The notes beneath the pieces were generated by a model that was not told the origin of the DNA, searched no databases, and saw only the letters and a program-made list of their open reading frames with translations. From assembly GCA_040881785.1 (NCBI GenBank), contig JBBECO010000240.1, forward strand, positions 1 through 64,000: 64,000 nucleotides of DNA. Reading direction: 5' to 3'. Both the position numbers and the translations under genes were made by a program. Origin of the DNA: JACDCA01 sp040881785 (GTDB lineage Bacteria; Acidobacteriota; Vicinamibacteria; Vicinamibacterales; 2-12-FULL-66-21). Position 1 is the stretch's first letter, and each line of letters starts with the position of its first letter. Positions 27,074 to 35,290 of the stretch are shown one piece after another.

Positions 27074-28561
27074 ATGCTTCCTACATACACCGTCGAGAAC
27101 TACCTGAAGGCGCTGTTGCAGGCGCAAACCGGCCTCGGGCCTGCCGGCCTGGTGCCCATGGGACAGCTCGCCTCAGCCCTGGGCGTGGTGCCCGGAACCG
27201 CGACCGCGATGGTCAAGACGCTGGCCGAGGCAGGGCTCGTCGACTACGAACCCTACGCGGGTGTGCGGCTCACACCGGCAGGCGAGAAGCTGGCGGCGGC
27301 CGTCCTCCGCCGTCATCGGCTGATCGAGCTGTTCCTCGTGAAGGTGATGGGGATGAGCTGGACGGAAGTCCATGACGAAGCCGAGCATCTCGAGCATGCG
27401 GTCTCGGAACGGCTGATCGAGCGCATCGACGAGATGCTCGGACGCCCCGCCGTGGACCCGCACGGCGATCCGATCCCGGATCCGCACGGCGCCGTGGAAG
27501 ATCGGGCGTACGACACCCTCCTCACGTGCCCGCTCGGCGCGCGGGTGGCCGTCAGCCGCGTCACCGACCAGGACACGAGCTTTCTACGATTCGTCGAGCG
27601 TCACGATCTCAAGCCAGGGAGCGTCATCGCCGTCGAAGAACGCGACGAAGCGGCCGACAGCGTGCGGTTGCGCGGCGAAGACGATCGCGAGATCACGATC
27701 GGCGCCCGGGCGGCCTCGAAGGTGCTCGTGACGACGCTGCAGGCGCTGCTCCTGTGCCTGTGGCTTCCGTGGGCTGCGGCCGCCCAGACGCCGGTGTCGC
27801 GGCCGCTCGTCGCGCCAGTCGCATCGAACGCGCCCTTCCAGATCCTGGACAACTCGTTCCTCGTGGAAGAGGCCTTCAATCAGGAGCGCGGGATCTTCCA
27901 GAACATCTTCGGCTTTCAGCGCGACAGCGGGCTCTGGGATTTTGCGTTCACGCAGGAGTGGCCGGCGCCGTCGCAGCAGCATCAGCTGTCGTACACCATC
28001 CCGTTCTCGGGGTTCGACGGCGACCGCGGCCCCGGCGACGTGACGATCAACTACCGGTACCAGGCGTTGATGGAGGATCGGGGCTACCCGGCGTTCTCGC
28101 CGAGGCTCTCGGTGATCCTCCCGATTGGTTCAGACGGCTTCACCCGGGACGCCCTCGGCTTCCAGGTGAACCTCCCGGTCAGCAAGCAGCGTGGCGACGT
28201 GTACTGGAACGCCAACGCGGGCGTCACGTGGTACCCCAACGCGAAATCGTCCCCGGGCGTGAGCGACAGCGGGCGGGTGTCGCTCCTGACGCCCCACGTG
28301 TCGGGCAGCGCGATCTATCGCCTGCGCCCGATGTTCAATCTGATGCTCGAGAGCGTGCTCGACTTCGAGCAGGTCGCGGAACCGGACGGCACGAAGCGCC
28401 GCGAGACGGCGTTCACGCTGTCGCCGGGCGCGCGCGGCGGATGGAATCTCGGAGACCATCAGCTGATCCTCGGCGCGGCCGTCCCGATCACGTGGGTGGA
28501 GTCGCATTCGAGCGCAGGAATTCTGCTGTACCTGTCGTACGAATTGCCGTTCCGCAGGTAA
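27074..28561 (+). CDS. DtxR/MntR-type metal regulator fused in frame to an outer-membrane barrel
   Basis: One open frame of 495 residues covers two unrelated proteins. Residues 1-145 are a DtxR-family winged helix and metal-binding dimer domain (VENYLKALLQ, LRRHRLIELFLVKV, VHDEAEHLEHAVSE with H81, E85, H100, E104, H105 as likely ligands), and 148-215 resemble the FeoA-like SH3 domain. Residues 217-237 look like a signal peptide (LVTTLQALLLCLW, ending AAAAQ). Residues 238-495 are beta-rich, like porin or transporter proteins. The frame has no stop between. In-frame GTG codons at 27722 and 27728 could restart translation, so two separate products are plausible. A single polypeptide would place a DNA-binding domain on an exported barrel. 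Confidence 0.75.
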   Translation: MLPTYTVENYLKALLQAQTGLGPAGLVPMGQLASALGVVPGTATAMVKTLAEAGLVDYEPYAGVRLTPAGEKLAAAVLRRHRLIELFLVKVMGMSWTEVHDEAEHLEHAVSERLIERIDEMLGRPAVDPHGDPIPDPHGAVEDRAYDTLLTCPLGARVAVSRVTDQDTSFLRFVERHDLKPGSVIAVEERDEAADSVRLRGEDDREITIGARAASKVLVTTLQALLLCLWLPWAAAAQTPVSRPLVAPVASNAPFQILDNSFLVEEAFNQERGIFQNIFGFQRDSGLWDFAFTQEWPAPSQQHQLSYTIPFSGFDGDRGPGDVTINYRYQALMEDRGYPAFSPRLSVILPIGSDGFTRDALGFQVNLPVSKQRGDVYWNANAGVTWYPNAKSSPGVSDSGRVSLLTPHVSGSAIYRLRPMFNLMLESVLDFEQVAEPDGTKRRETAFTLSPGARGGWNLGDHQLILGAAVPITWVESHSSAGILLYLSYELPFRR

Positions 28562-28570
28562 CCGTGGGGA

Positions 28571-28720
28571 GGCAGCCCATAAAGGGCTACACCCCACGCG
28601 CGCATGGTGACGTTGGGGGGCAACCCGTAAAGGGCTGCGCTACACATCGGGGCCGTCATGGAGGCGGCTACCAGCGTACTGACGTGTAGCGCAGCCCTTT
28701 ATGGCCCTTTATGGGCTGCC
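28571..28720. repeat. Cluster of three family D palindromes
   Basis: GGCAGCCCATAAAGGGCTAC (28571-28590), GGCAACCCGTAAAGGGCTGC (28619-28638) and, inverted, GTGTAGCGCAGCCCTTTATG (28684-28703) with GCCCTTTATGGGCTGCC. The set fills the convergent gap between the regulator/barrel gene and queD and can fold into a large cruciform. Confidence 0.85.
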
Positions 28721-28725
28721 AACCG

Positions 28726-29130
28726 TCACGCCGCGCTATAGGACGCAAACGACGCCGGCGTCTCCCAGACGCGGATGCTGACGATGTTGATCCCCAGCGC
28801 GCGCCCCTCGTCGTAAATCAGCTTCGCGATCCGCTCGACGGTCGGGTTGCTCTCGAGGATGTACATCGGCTCGCCCAGCTTGCGCAGCGGTTCCACCAGC
28901 GGATCGTCGTGCCGCAATATCATCTTGTGGTCGAGCTCACGATCGATCCATCCTTTGACGATCCGCTTGATGTCGCTGAAATCCGCCACCATGTTCCGGT
29001 TGTCGAGCGTCTCGGTGCTCACGTCCACTTCGACGACGGCGTTGTGGCCGTGGGGGTGTTTGCAGACGCCGTCATAGTCGAGCAGGCGGTGGCCGTAACA
29101 GAACTCGATGCGCTTCGTGACCAGATACAT
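28726..29130 (-). CDS. queD: 6-carboxy-tetrahydropterin synthase QueD
   Basis: A 134-residue T-fold enzyme that converts dihydroneopterin triphosphate to 6-carboxy-tetrahydropterin, a step to queuosine. The zinc histidines are in CYGHRLLDY and KHPHGHNAVVEV, and the conserved glutamate is in VWETPASFASY. I start at MYLVTKRIEF; the longer frame overlaps queC. The ATG is 9 bp from the divergent queC ATG, so neither gene has room for its own promoter between them. Confidence 0.92.
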   Translation of the reverse strand: MYLVTKRIEFCYGHRLLDYDGVCKHPHGHNAVVEVDVSTETLDNRNMVADFSDIKRIVKGWIDRELDHKMILRHDDPLVEPLRKLGEPMYILESNPTVERIAKLIYDEGRALGINIVSIRVWETPASFASYSAA

Positions 29131-29139
29131 GCCCTCATT

Positions 29140-29790
29140 ATGACGCCACCCGCGGTGCTCTTCTCTTCCGGTCTCGACAGCGCGGTGCTGCTGCTGCACG
29201 CCGCCGCACGGCATGGCGGCGCGCAGCCGATCTACGTCAGCACGGGGCTCGCCTGGGAAGCCGAAGAGCGGGCGATGGCCGAGCGGTTCCTCGCAACCGT
29301 GCCGGCGTCCGCGGGCGTCCTGCCGATGGCCGCACTGGGCGTGGACATGCGGGACGTCTATCCGGCAAGCCACTGGGCCGTTCGCGGCGAGGCGCCCGGC
29401 TTCGCGACGCCGGACGAAGACGTCTACCTGGACGGGCGCAACATCGTCCTGCTGGCGAAGGCCTCGGTGTTCGCCGCGCGGGCCGGCTGCCCGAGGATTC
29501 TTCTGGGACCGCTGGCGGGGAACCCGTTTCCGGACGCGACCCCCGAATTCTTCGCCGCGATGGCGCGGGCGCTGTCGCTCGGACTCGGCGCGAGCATCGA
29601 GATCGACGCGCCGCTCCTCGCGCTGCGGAAAACGGATGTCATCAGGATGGGTGTGTCGCTGGGTGTGCCGTTCGAGCTGACGCTCTCGTGCATGCAGCCG
29701 GCCGGCGGGCGCCACTGCGGCCGCTGCAGCAAGTGCCGGGAACGGCGGGACGCGTTCAGAGAGGTTGGGATAGAAGATCCGGCCGCGTAG
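29140..29790 (+). CDS. queC: 7-cyano-7-deazaguanine synthase QueC (variant motif)
   Basis: A 216-residue ATP-pyrophosphatase of the QueC/ExsB type that makes preQ0. The PP-loop reads SSGLDS rather than the usual SGGLDS or SGGMDS (residues 9-14). The C-terminal zinc cysteines are in LSCMQPAGGRHCGRCSKC. Slightly shorter than most QueC proteins but with all main blocks. Adjacent, divergent queD supports queuosine synthesis. No DNA-deazaguanine (dpd) genes are in the window. The serine substitution in the loop could lower or alter activity. Confidence 0.85.
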   Translation: MTPPAVLFSSGLDSAVLLLHAAARHGGAQPIYVSTGLAWEAEERAMAERFLATVPASAGVLPMAALGVDMRDVYPASHWAVRGEAPGFATPDEDVYLDGRNIVLLAKASVFAARAGCPRILLGPLAGNPFPDATPEFFAAMARALSLGLGASIEIDAPLLALRKTDVIRMGVSLGVPFELTLSCMQPAGGRHCGRCSKCRERRDAFREVGIEDPAA

Positions 29791-29806
29791 GTGCCGCGCC
29801 CTGCTC

Positions 29807-29856
29807 GCCCGACCTAAAGGTCGGGCCTACAAGGTCGGGCCTACAACGTCGGGCCT
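29807..29856. repeat. Family C REP unit with partial copies
   Basis: GCCCGACCTAAAGGTCGGGC followed by CTAC (29807-29830), then AAGGTCGGGCCTAC and AACGTCGGGCCT as broken copies. Downstream to 29948 there is GC-rich sequence with a doubled GCGAATGAGC word, then the second gap. Confidence 0.8.
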
Positions 29857-29948
29857 GGAAGCGAATGAGCGCCAGCGAATGAGCCACGCGAACGGAGCGA
29901 GCCGCCGAAGCGGCGAGCGAGAGAGCGTGTAGGGGAGTGCGCGGGGGG

Positions 29949-29958
29949 NNNNNNNNNN
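29949..29958. other. Assembly gap (10 Ns) in a G/C run
   Basis: Ten Ns sit between GGGGGG and CCCCC. A short poly-G/C hairpin probably stopped the assembly. Confidence 0.98.
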
Positions 29959-29969
29959 CCCCCATGAGA

Positions 29970-30866
29970 TCAGTTCAATTTCAGCCGGATCGCGCCGTCG
30001 CCCGTCCGCACGCGCAGCGCCTGGCCTCCGCCGCCGATCCGGCCGCGAAGCGTGCGGCGCGTCTTCTCGTCCGTGTCGGCCGTCTCGACGCTGAGGTCAT
30101 TGGTGATCCGCCCGTCGCCCGTGTGCGCATCGAGCTCGGCGCCCATGTCCGCCGGCAGGTAGAGCGTCACCGAGCCGTCGCCGGTCGTGATGTCCCACTG
30201 GTCCGTCATGCGCGTTCCGGGTTCCGCCCGGTAGACGACCGATCCGTCGCCCGTATGCAGCTTGAGCGCACCCAGGCTGCCCGAGACGCTCACGCTGCCG
30301 TCGCCGGTATCCACCACGAGCTGCCCCTCGGCCTCCTCCACCACCACCGAGCCGTCGCCGGTGTCGAAGTTCAGGTCTCCCGCGACCTGGGAGGCCCGAA
30401 TGCTCCCGTCGCCGGTCCGCAGCTCGATCCGTCCCGTGACCCGCTCGATCTTGATCGACCCGTCCCCGCTTCGTGCCCGGACGTTCGTCGTCCGCGGCAC
30501 GGACACCACGAGACGCGCATACGCGGCCTGCCGGAAGCCCATGCCGCTGAAGGTCTCGCGCTTCGGCCGCTTCACCTCCAGGTCGATGACATTGCCCTTC
30601 TGCTCGACGACGATCTGGAGTGACTCCACGGCCGCCTTGTTCGGCCCGCGCTTCTCGACTTCGATGAGGATATCGGGGTTGTCCCACGACTGGATCTGGA
30701 TGGAGCCGTCGAAGGTCGCGACACGGACGTCAGCGATCCCGTCGACCGTGAACCGCTTCTCCTCGCGGACGATCTCGCTGTTCGAATCGACGGTCACGAC
30801 ACATCCGGCCGAGGAGACCAGCCCCAGGCCGAGGACGAGCGCCGGGACGAATGGCGGGAACTTCAT
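29970..30866 (-). CDS. DUF4097-family lipoprotein with TGDGS repeats
   Basis: A 298-residue protein with a lipoprotein signal (LGLVSSAGC, acyl cysteine 22). Residues 40-290 form a beta-solenoid of the DUF4097 type, in which the motif TGDGS or SGDGS recurs about eight times at roughly 20-residue spacing. The repeats fit a right-handed beta-helix displayed on the outer or inner membrane. I choose the ATG of MKFPPFVPAL over one three codons earlier because it gives a clean signal, but the ribosome site is poor either way. Function unknown; members often occur near sensors of envelope state. Confidence 0.85.
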   Translation of the reverse strand: MKFPPFVPALVLGLGLVSSAGCVVTVDSNSEIVREEKRFTVDGIADVRVATFDGSIQIQSWDNPDILIEVEKRGPNKAAVESLQIVVEQKGNVIDLEVKRPKRETFSGMGFRQAAYARLVVSVPRTTNVRARSGDGSIKIERVTGRIELRTGDGSIRASQVAGDLNFDTGDGSVVVEEAEGQLVVDTGDGSVSVSGSLGALKLHTGDGSVVYRAEPGTRMTDQWDITTGDGSVTLYLPADMGAELDAHTGDGRITNDLSVETADTDEKTRRTLRGRIGGGGQALRVRTGDGAIRLKLN

Positions 30867-30952
30867 ACCCCCCATAGACGGCTGGGAGGCGGGGGGTGTT
30901 TCAGGGAAATTGAGCCAGCCCATGCAGCGCCGGCTGCGCGTCCTGACGGGTT

Positions 30953-31058
30953 GGCGCAAAGCGCACAAAGACCTCCAAGGGCACAAAGAGGGTCACAAAG
31001 CAACCAGGGTGGCGTGCCCTTTCTTCGTGTCCTTGGTGTTCCTGGTGTTCCTGGTGCC
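30953..31058. repeat. CACAAAGA/TTCCTGGTG inverted element (family B)
   Basis: CGCAAAGCGCACAAAGACCT and GGCACAAAGAGGGTCACAAAG on the left face CTTGGTGTTCCTGGTGTTCC on the right. A second copy, with changed words, is at 43031-43109. Confidence 0.75.
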
Positions 31059-31115
31059 GAAAAAGCCGTTGGCTCGCGCAGCGTGACAGCGGATCACGCG
31101 TGGATGTCGCGGGGG

Positions 31116-32294
31116 CTAACCGGAAGTCCGTCTCGGGATCCCGCCCACTGCGACGCCGCCGATGTAGGTCTGGACGACGTTCAGATCACCGTCGAGGACC
31201 ACGAGATCAGCGGTGGCGCCGGTGGCAATGACGCCCAAACCCGCCAGCGCCAGCTCACGGGCCGGGGTCGTCGCGCACAAGTGCGCGGCGTCAACGAGAC
31301 TGAATCCCATCGTCGTCACCAGCGCGCGGAAGGCGCGGTCCATGGTGAGCACGCTGCCGGCCAGCGTCCCGTCGTCGAGGTACGCGGCGTCGCGGGCCGT
31401 GATGGTACGGCCGCCGAGTGTGGCGGTACCCGCCTGCGGGATGCCCGAGAGGGCGGTGCCGTCGGTGATGGCCATGATCCTGGACACCCCTTTGGCCGCG
31501 ACCGCGGCGCGGATGGCCCCGGGATGCACGTGGACGCCGTCGCAGACGACCTCCGCGGCCACGGCATCGCTCTCGAGGATGGCACCGGCGAGGCCCGGCG
31601 CGCGGTGACCGAAGGGCCGCATCCGGTTGAAGAGGTGCGTCGCGTGACGGGCGCCCGCGGCGATCCCCGCGAGCCCCTGCTCGTACGTCGCGCCCGAATG
31701 CCCGAGCGACACGCGGTGCCCATGGCGCACGAGGTCCGTGATCAGATCAAGCACCCCTTCGATCTCCGGAGCCACGGTGACGATCCCTACCTCGGCGCGC
31801 GCCGAGGCGATCGCGTCGAGGATCTCCCGGCCGGAAAAATCTCCGTTCCGCGTTTCATGCGGCGTGCGGATGCAGGCCTCCGGCTGCGCCCCTTTGAACT
31901 CCACGCTGATGAAGTTGCTTTCGAGGTGTGCGGGAAGGACGCGCGCCGAGCCGGGGACGGCCGCCTCGCGCGCCGCCCGGATCCCGCGCAGCATCTCGCG
32001 CAGCGCGGCCGGCGTGCACGCGACCGACGTCGGGCAGAAGGCCGTGACGCCGAACCGGGTCAGGTGCGCGGCGATGCGCGCGATCGCGGCCGCGCCGTCC
32101 AGCGTATCGGTGCCGTCGACGCCGTGGACGTGGACGTCGATGAACCCCGGGACGATGTAGTGCCCGTGCAGATGTCCGGCATCCGCCACGTCGGACTGCG
32201 CCAGATCGACAATCCGGCCGTCCTCGATCGACACGCGGCCCGGCGCGAGCAGGCGATCGGGGAGCACGACCGTCGCGCCGCTGAGATGAATCAT
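31116..32294 (-). CDS. nagA: N-acetylglucosamine-6-phosphate deacetylase NagA
   Basis: A 392-residue amidohydrolase that deacetylates GlcNAc-6-phosphate. Metal and substrate blocks are PGFIDVHVHGVDG (HxH near residues 55-60), LPAHLESNFIS, LGHSGATYEQG, THLFNRMRPFGHR and AITDGTALSG with the catalytic aspartate. Its start overlaps the stop of the upstream ROK-like gene (ATGA). The pair suggests salvage of amino sugars from peptidoglycan or chitin: kinase then deacetylase. No nagB is seen here. Confidence 0.92.
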   Translation of the reverse strand: MIHLSGATVVLPDRLLAPGRVSIEDGRIVDLAQSDVADAGHLHGHYIVPGFIDVHVHGVDGTDTLDGAAAIARIAAHLTRFGVTAFCPTSVACTPAALREMLRGIRAAREAAVPGSARVLPAHLESNFISVEFKGAQPEACIRTPHETRNGDFSGREILDAIASARAEVGIVTVAPEIEGVLDLITDLVRHGHRVSLGHSGATYEQGLAGIAAGARHATHLFNRMRPFGHRAPGLAGAILESDAVAAEVVCDGVHVHPGAIRAAVAAKGVSRIMAITDGTALSGIPQAGTATLGGRTITARDAAYLDDGTLAGSVLTMDRAFRALVTTMGFSLVDAAHLCATTPARELALAGLGVIATGATADLVVLDGDLNVVQTYIGGVAVGGIPRRTSG

Positions 32295-33145
32295 GCAGCG
32301 GCCGCGGCGAGTTTCGCCGCACCGATCGCCACGCCGAGCGGCCCGAGGGTCGAGCGCTCGAGCCGGAAGTGGGTCAGCATCTCCGGCGGGAGACGGCGCG
32401 AGCATTCCTGCGCGATGGGCCCCATCAGCAGGTCTCCGGCGTCGGCGATCCCACCGGCGAGGACGACGACTTCGGGATCCACGGTACAGGCGAGGTTGGC
32501 GATCGCCATCGCGATGTACTTGGCCGTCTCCCGGACGACCGAAATCGCCACGCCGTCGCCATCCCGGGCGCCGTCGAAGACATGAGCGGCCGTGATCGCC
32601 TCCAGCGTGCCGGCGCGTCCGAGCACGGCGGAAGGATCTCCTGACTGAATCCGCCACGAGAGGCGCCGCGCGATGCCGGAGTTGCTGACTTCGGCGGCGA
32701 GACTGCCGAACTTGCGGTAGTCCTGGCGTTCGACGGGGTTGAGCGCGAGCCAGGCGGCCGAGCCGGCGAGTCCGTGCGCACCCGCCCAGTGCTTGCCGCC
32801 GAGCATCACCCCCGCAAACACGCGTTCGCCGATCCACAGGCAGATGGCATCGCTGGCGCCGCGCGCGGTACCGACCCAGGTTTCCGCCGTGATCGCGGCC
32901 GCGCCCGGACTGCAGACGAGCGGCGTCCTGCCGGTAAACGCCTTGCGCACGGCGGGATGCCGCGCGGGCTCAGCCGCCACGCCTGCGGACACTGCGGCTC
33001 CCGGGCCGCCGATCTGCTTCAGGACCCTGCCGAGCGCGGCGTCACCGGCGCCGGTGGCGTGTTTCCCGACCGTGCCCTCGCGGTCGATCAGGACGGCGGT
33101 CGCTCCCGCGTCGGTGACGTCCACGCCCAGCGCGTAACTGCTCAT
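32291..33145 (-). CDS. ROK/BadF-like sugar kinase, probably acting on N-acetylglucosamine
   Basis: A 284-residue ASKHA-fold kinase. The phosphate-1 loop is LGVDVTDAGATAVLID (residues 6-21), the middle block is GVMLGGKHWAGAHGLAGS, and the adenosine loop is VVLAGGIADAGDLL. The zinc cysteine motif of ROK kinases is absent. Overlap with nagA by 4 bp makes GlcNAc the likely substrate. It also overlaps the PIN-like gene upstream by 4 bp, so the three genes are transcribed together. Confidence 0.8.
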   Translation of the reverse strand: MSSYALGVDVTDAGATAVLIDREGTVGKHATGAGDAALGRVLKQIGGPGAAVSAGVAAEPARHPAVRKAFTGRTPLVCSPGAAAITAETWVGTARGASDAICLWIGERVFAGVMLGGKHWAGAHGLAGSAAWLALNPVERQDYRKFGSLAAEVSNSGIARRLSWRIQSGDPSAVLGRAGTLEAITAAHVFDGARDGDGVAISVVRETAKYIAMAIANLACTVDPEVVVLAGGIADAGDLLMGPIAQECSRRLPPEMLTHFRLERSTLGPLGVAIGAAKLAAAAA

Positions 33146-33573
33146 AGTTCCTCGTCCAGGTCGTCGGGCCAGGCCGGGTCCCAGCGCAGCTTGCGCCCCT
33201 CGATGGGCAGCCCCGCCGCGCCGGTCGGGCGGAACAACTCGCGGTCGGCGCGGGTCAGCAGGCGCCGCAGCCAGCGTTCGTCGGGCGCCGACAGCACGAG
33301 CACGCCGGCCCCTTCGAGCGGGGGAAAGCCGCGATCGTCCTCGTAGTCACGATCGAGCGTGATGAGCGTGCGGGCCATCTGCCGCGCGAGCCGATAGTGC
33401 TCGATGTCGCGCGCGCGCCGCAGCTCCTCGTGCTCCATGACGAAGAAGACGTCCCAGCCGAGGCGCTCGCGCATGAAGCCGACCACACCGTTGGGTATGT
33501 TCGCGTCGGCGTACACGCGAGGCACGCGCGACTGGGCCGCAAGCGAAGCGAGCGCCGATGCGAGTGTTCCCAT
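33142..33573 (-). CDS. PIN-like (DUF5615/Mut7-C-type) protein
   Basis: A 143-residue protein with acidic residues arranged as in PIN-like nucleases: YADANIP near residue 21, the FMRERLGWDVFFVMEHEELR block, and LITLDRDYEDDRGFPPL near 70-85. Proteins of this type are often toxins paired with DUF433-type antitoxins. No antitoxin gene is next to it, and it is locked into the nagA operon by a 4-bp overlap. It may have a housekeeping RNase role or be a domesticated toxin. Confidence 0.72.
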   Translation of the reverse strand: MGTLASALASLAAQSRVPRVYADANIPNGVVGFMRERLGWDVFFVMEHEELRRARDIEHYRLARQMARTLITLDRDYEDDRGFPPLEGAGVLVLSAPDERWLRRLLTRADRELFRPTGAAGLPIEGRKLRWDPAWPDDLDEEL

Positions 33574-33601
33574 CAGTCGTTACCAGCTCCAGTTCCAGCA
33601 C

Positions 33602-33644
33602 GGCGCACCGCGCACCGCGCACCGGCACCCGGTCACCGGTGCCG
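33602..33644. repeat. Tandem GCACCGC words with hairpin (family J)
   Basis: GCGCACCGCGCACCGCGCAC followed by CGGCACCCGGTCACCGGTGCC. The hairpin GGCACC..GGTGCC contains TCA (33633-33635), the stop codon of the deoxyhypusine-synthase-like gene. Confidence 0.75.
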
Positions 33645-34787
33645 ATCGATTTCCGCCGGGGCGTCCTGGATCGGTTTCTCGTCGCCGGCGGCCTTGGCCT
33701 GTCGTACGAGATCGGCGACCATGGCCTCGCGCTTGTGCACGAGCTCTTTGCGCGCCCGCCGATTGTGCGGCGCGCCGACGGCGTACTCGCAGAAGAGGGG
33801 GAACGCGATGGTCGAATCCACATAGGCCACCACCGTGTCTGGCAGCACCCCCGGATTGACCTTGCCCCAGCTGACGGCCTCGGCCGGCGTCGCGCCGGAG
33901 AGGCCGCCCCACACCACCTGATCGGTCGTGAACTGGATGAAGTAGTCGTTGCCCCCCTTGGGGATGCCGTAGACTTCCCAGAGCGTCGGCTGGCCCTGCA
34001 GGTAGAAGTTCTTCGGCGACCCGCCGCCGAGAATGATGCATCCGTTCTTCTTCGCCGCCAGGATGATCGCGCACACCTCGTTGACGTCCTGGTTCGGGTC
34101 GATCATCAGGGTGCCGCCGTTCATCAGTTCGTGGTACGCGATGTTCATCCCGATCGAGCTGTCGCCTGGCGACGAGGTGTAGATCGGGACGCCCATCTTC
34201 GCCGCATGCGCGACGACCGAGTATTCCTCGCAGCCCGGATTCCGCGCCATCAGGTCGAGGCCGAGACGGTAGTGGAACTCCGAGGTGGACATGGCGCCGG
34301 CGATCTTCGACCGCACCAGGAAGTCGCGGATGTACAGGTCGGTCTCGAGCAGGACCGTCGCCGGAAACAGGACGTCGTAGATGCGGATGATCCCCTGCTC
34401 GTACAGCTCGACGTCGTCGAGGAACGGCGAGCCGCGATGGAGCGAGAAGTTCAGGGCGAAGTGGAGGTCGTGATACAGGTTCGCGCCGGTGCTGATGATG
34501 AAGTCGACCAGGCCTCGTTCCACCATCTCGATCACGCACCCGCCGAGACCCGCCGGTGTGAGCGCCCCGGCGACGGTCAGGCCGACCGTCGTGTCGTTCT
34601 CCGGCGCCAGCATCTTCTCGGTGTAGATCTGGCAGGCCTCGGAGAGGCGGCCGGCGTTGAAGGCCTGGAAGTTGTGGTCGATGAGATGACGAACTTCGGC
34701 GCTCCCCCGCGGCCGGTAGTACTTGATGACTTTGCCGCTGAGGTAATTGCCGCTGTGGCCCGGGGCGCCGGGTGCTCGGTGGGGCAC
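33633..34787 (-). CDS. Deoxyhypusine-synthase-family protein
   Basis: A 384-residue protein of the deoxyhypusine synthase family, which transfers aminobutyl groups from spermidine. The active-site lysine block EAVSWGKV (Lys 309) is retained, as are STGANLYHD, GGGSPKNF and SSPGDSSIG. Bacteria lack eIF5A, so the acceptor is probably a small polyamine, as for homospermidine-type enzymes. The start is a GTG (VPHRAPGAPG) with GGAGG at 34796-34800, 8 bp away; the longer frame lacks this. Divergent gene at 34820 lies 32 bp off. Confidence 0.88.
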   Translation of the reverse strand: MPHRAPGAPGHSGNYLSGKVIKYYRPRGSAEVRHLIDHNFQAFNAGRLSEACQIYTEKMLAPENDTTVGLTVAGALTPAGLGGCVIEMVERGLVDFIISTGANLYHDLHFALNFSLHRGSPFLDDVELYEQGIIRIYDVLFPATVLLETDLYIRDFLVRSKIAGAMSTSEFHYRLGLDLMARNPGCEEYSVVAHAAKMGVPIYTSSPGDSSIGMNIAYHELMNGGTLMIDPNQDVNEVCAIILAAKKNGCIILGGGSPKNFYLQGQPTLWEVYGIPKGGNDYFIQFTTDQVVWGGLSGATPAEAVSWGKVNPGVLPDTVVAYVDSTIAFPLFCEYAVGAPHNRRARKELVHKREAMVADLVRQAKAAGDEKPIQDAPAEIDRHR

Positions 34788-34819
34788 TGAACGAACCTCC
34801 GAAATGTGGTTAGCATAGT

Positions 34820-35290
34820 ATGACCCACATGCAGGACCCCGCACTCGCGCACGGCGACGCCACGCTGTGGTGGATCGCGCTGATCGCGGTCGCCATGGCG
34901 GCCGCGCTCCTCGTGTTCTTCTGGCACAAGGGGCGACGCCTGCCCGGCGAGCACGTCTTCCGCGCCAGCCGGTGGAGCCGCGGCAACCACCTGTTTCCGA
35001 CGCAGGTCGTGGTCACGCCCGGCAGCGTGCTGCACTACACGCCGGAGATCGTCGGCGGACGCGAGCAGTCGATCCACGTCAACCACATCGCGTCGGTGCT
35101 CGTCGACCGCAACCTGTTCTTCTCGGACGTCATGATCGAGACGTCCGGCGGCACGAGTGCCGTCCGCTGCCATGGGCACCGGAAGCGCGACGCGGTGCGG
35201 ATGAAGGAGCTGATCGAACAGTTCCAGTCGGCCTACTACCGGCAGACCGGCAAGCCTCGAGCCCCGCGTGAGAACGGGCCGGTGACGTGA
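34820..35290 (+). CDS. Small membrane protein with PH-like domain
   Basis: A 156-residue protein with one membrane segment (about 16-35) and a beta-rich cytoplasmic-type region resembling bacterial PH domains (VVTPGSVLHYTPEIV, QSIHVNHIASVLVDRNLFF). Its stop overlaps the GTG of the sigma-54 regulator by 4 bp (GTGA). Function unknown; it may tie the regulator to the membrane. Confidence 0.7.
   Translation: MTHMQDPALAHGDATLWWIALIAVAMAAALLVFFWHKGRRLPGEHVFRASRWSRGNHLFPTQVVVTPGSVLHYTPEIVGGREQSIHVNHIASVLVDRNLFFSDVMIETSGGTSAVRCHGHRKRDAVRMKELIEQFQSAYYRQTGKPRAPRENGPVT

Noticed and set aside
28726..29790. DNA 7-deazaguanine modification (dpd) system
   Set aside because: queD and queC alone serve queuosine or preQ0; no dpd genes, helicase or nuclease partner is present.
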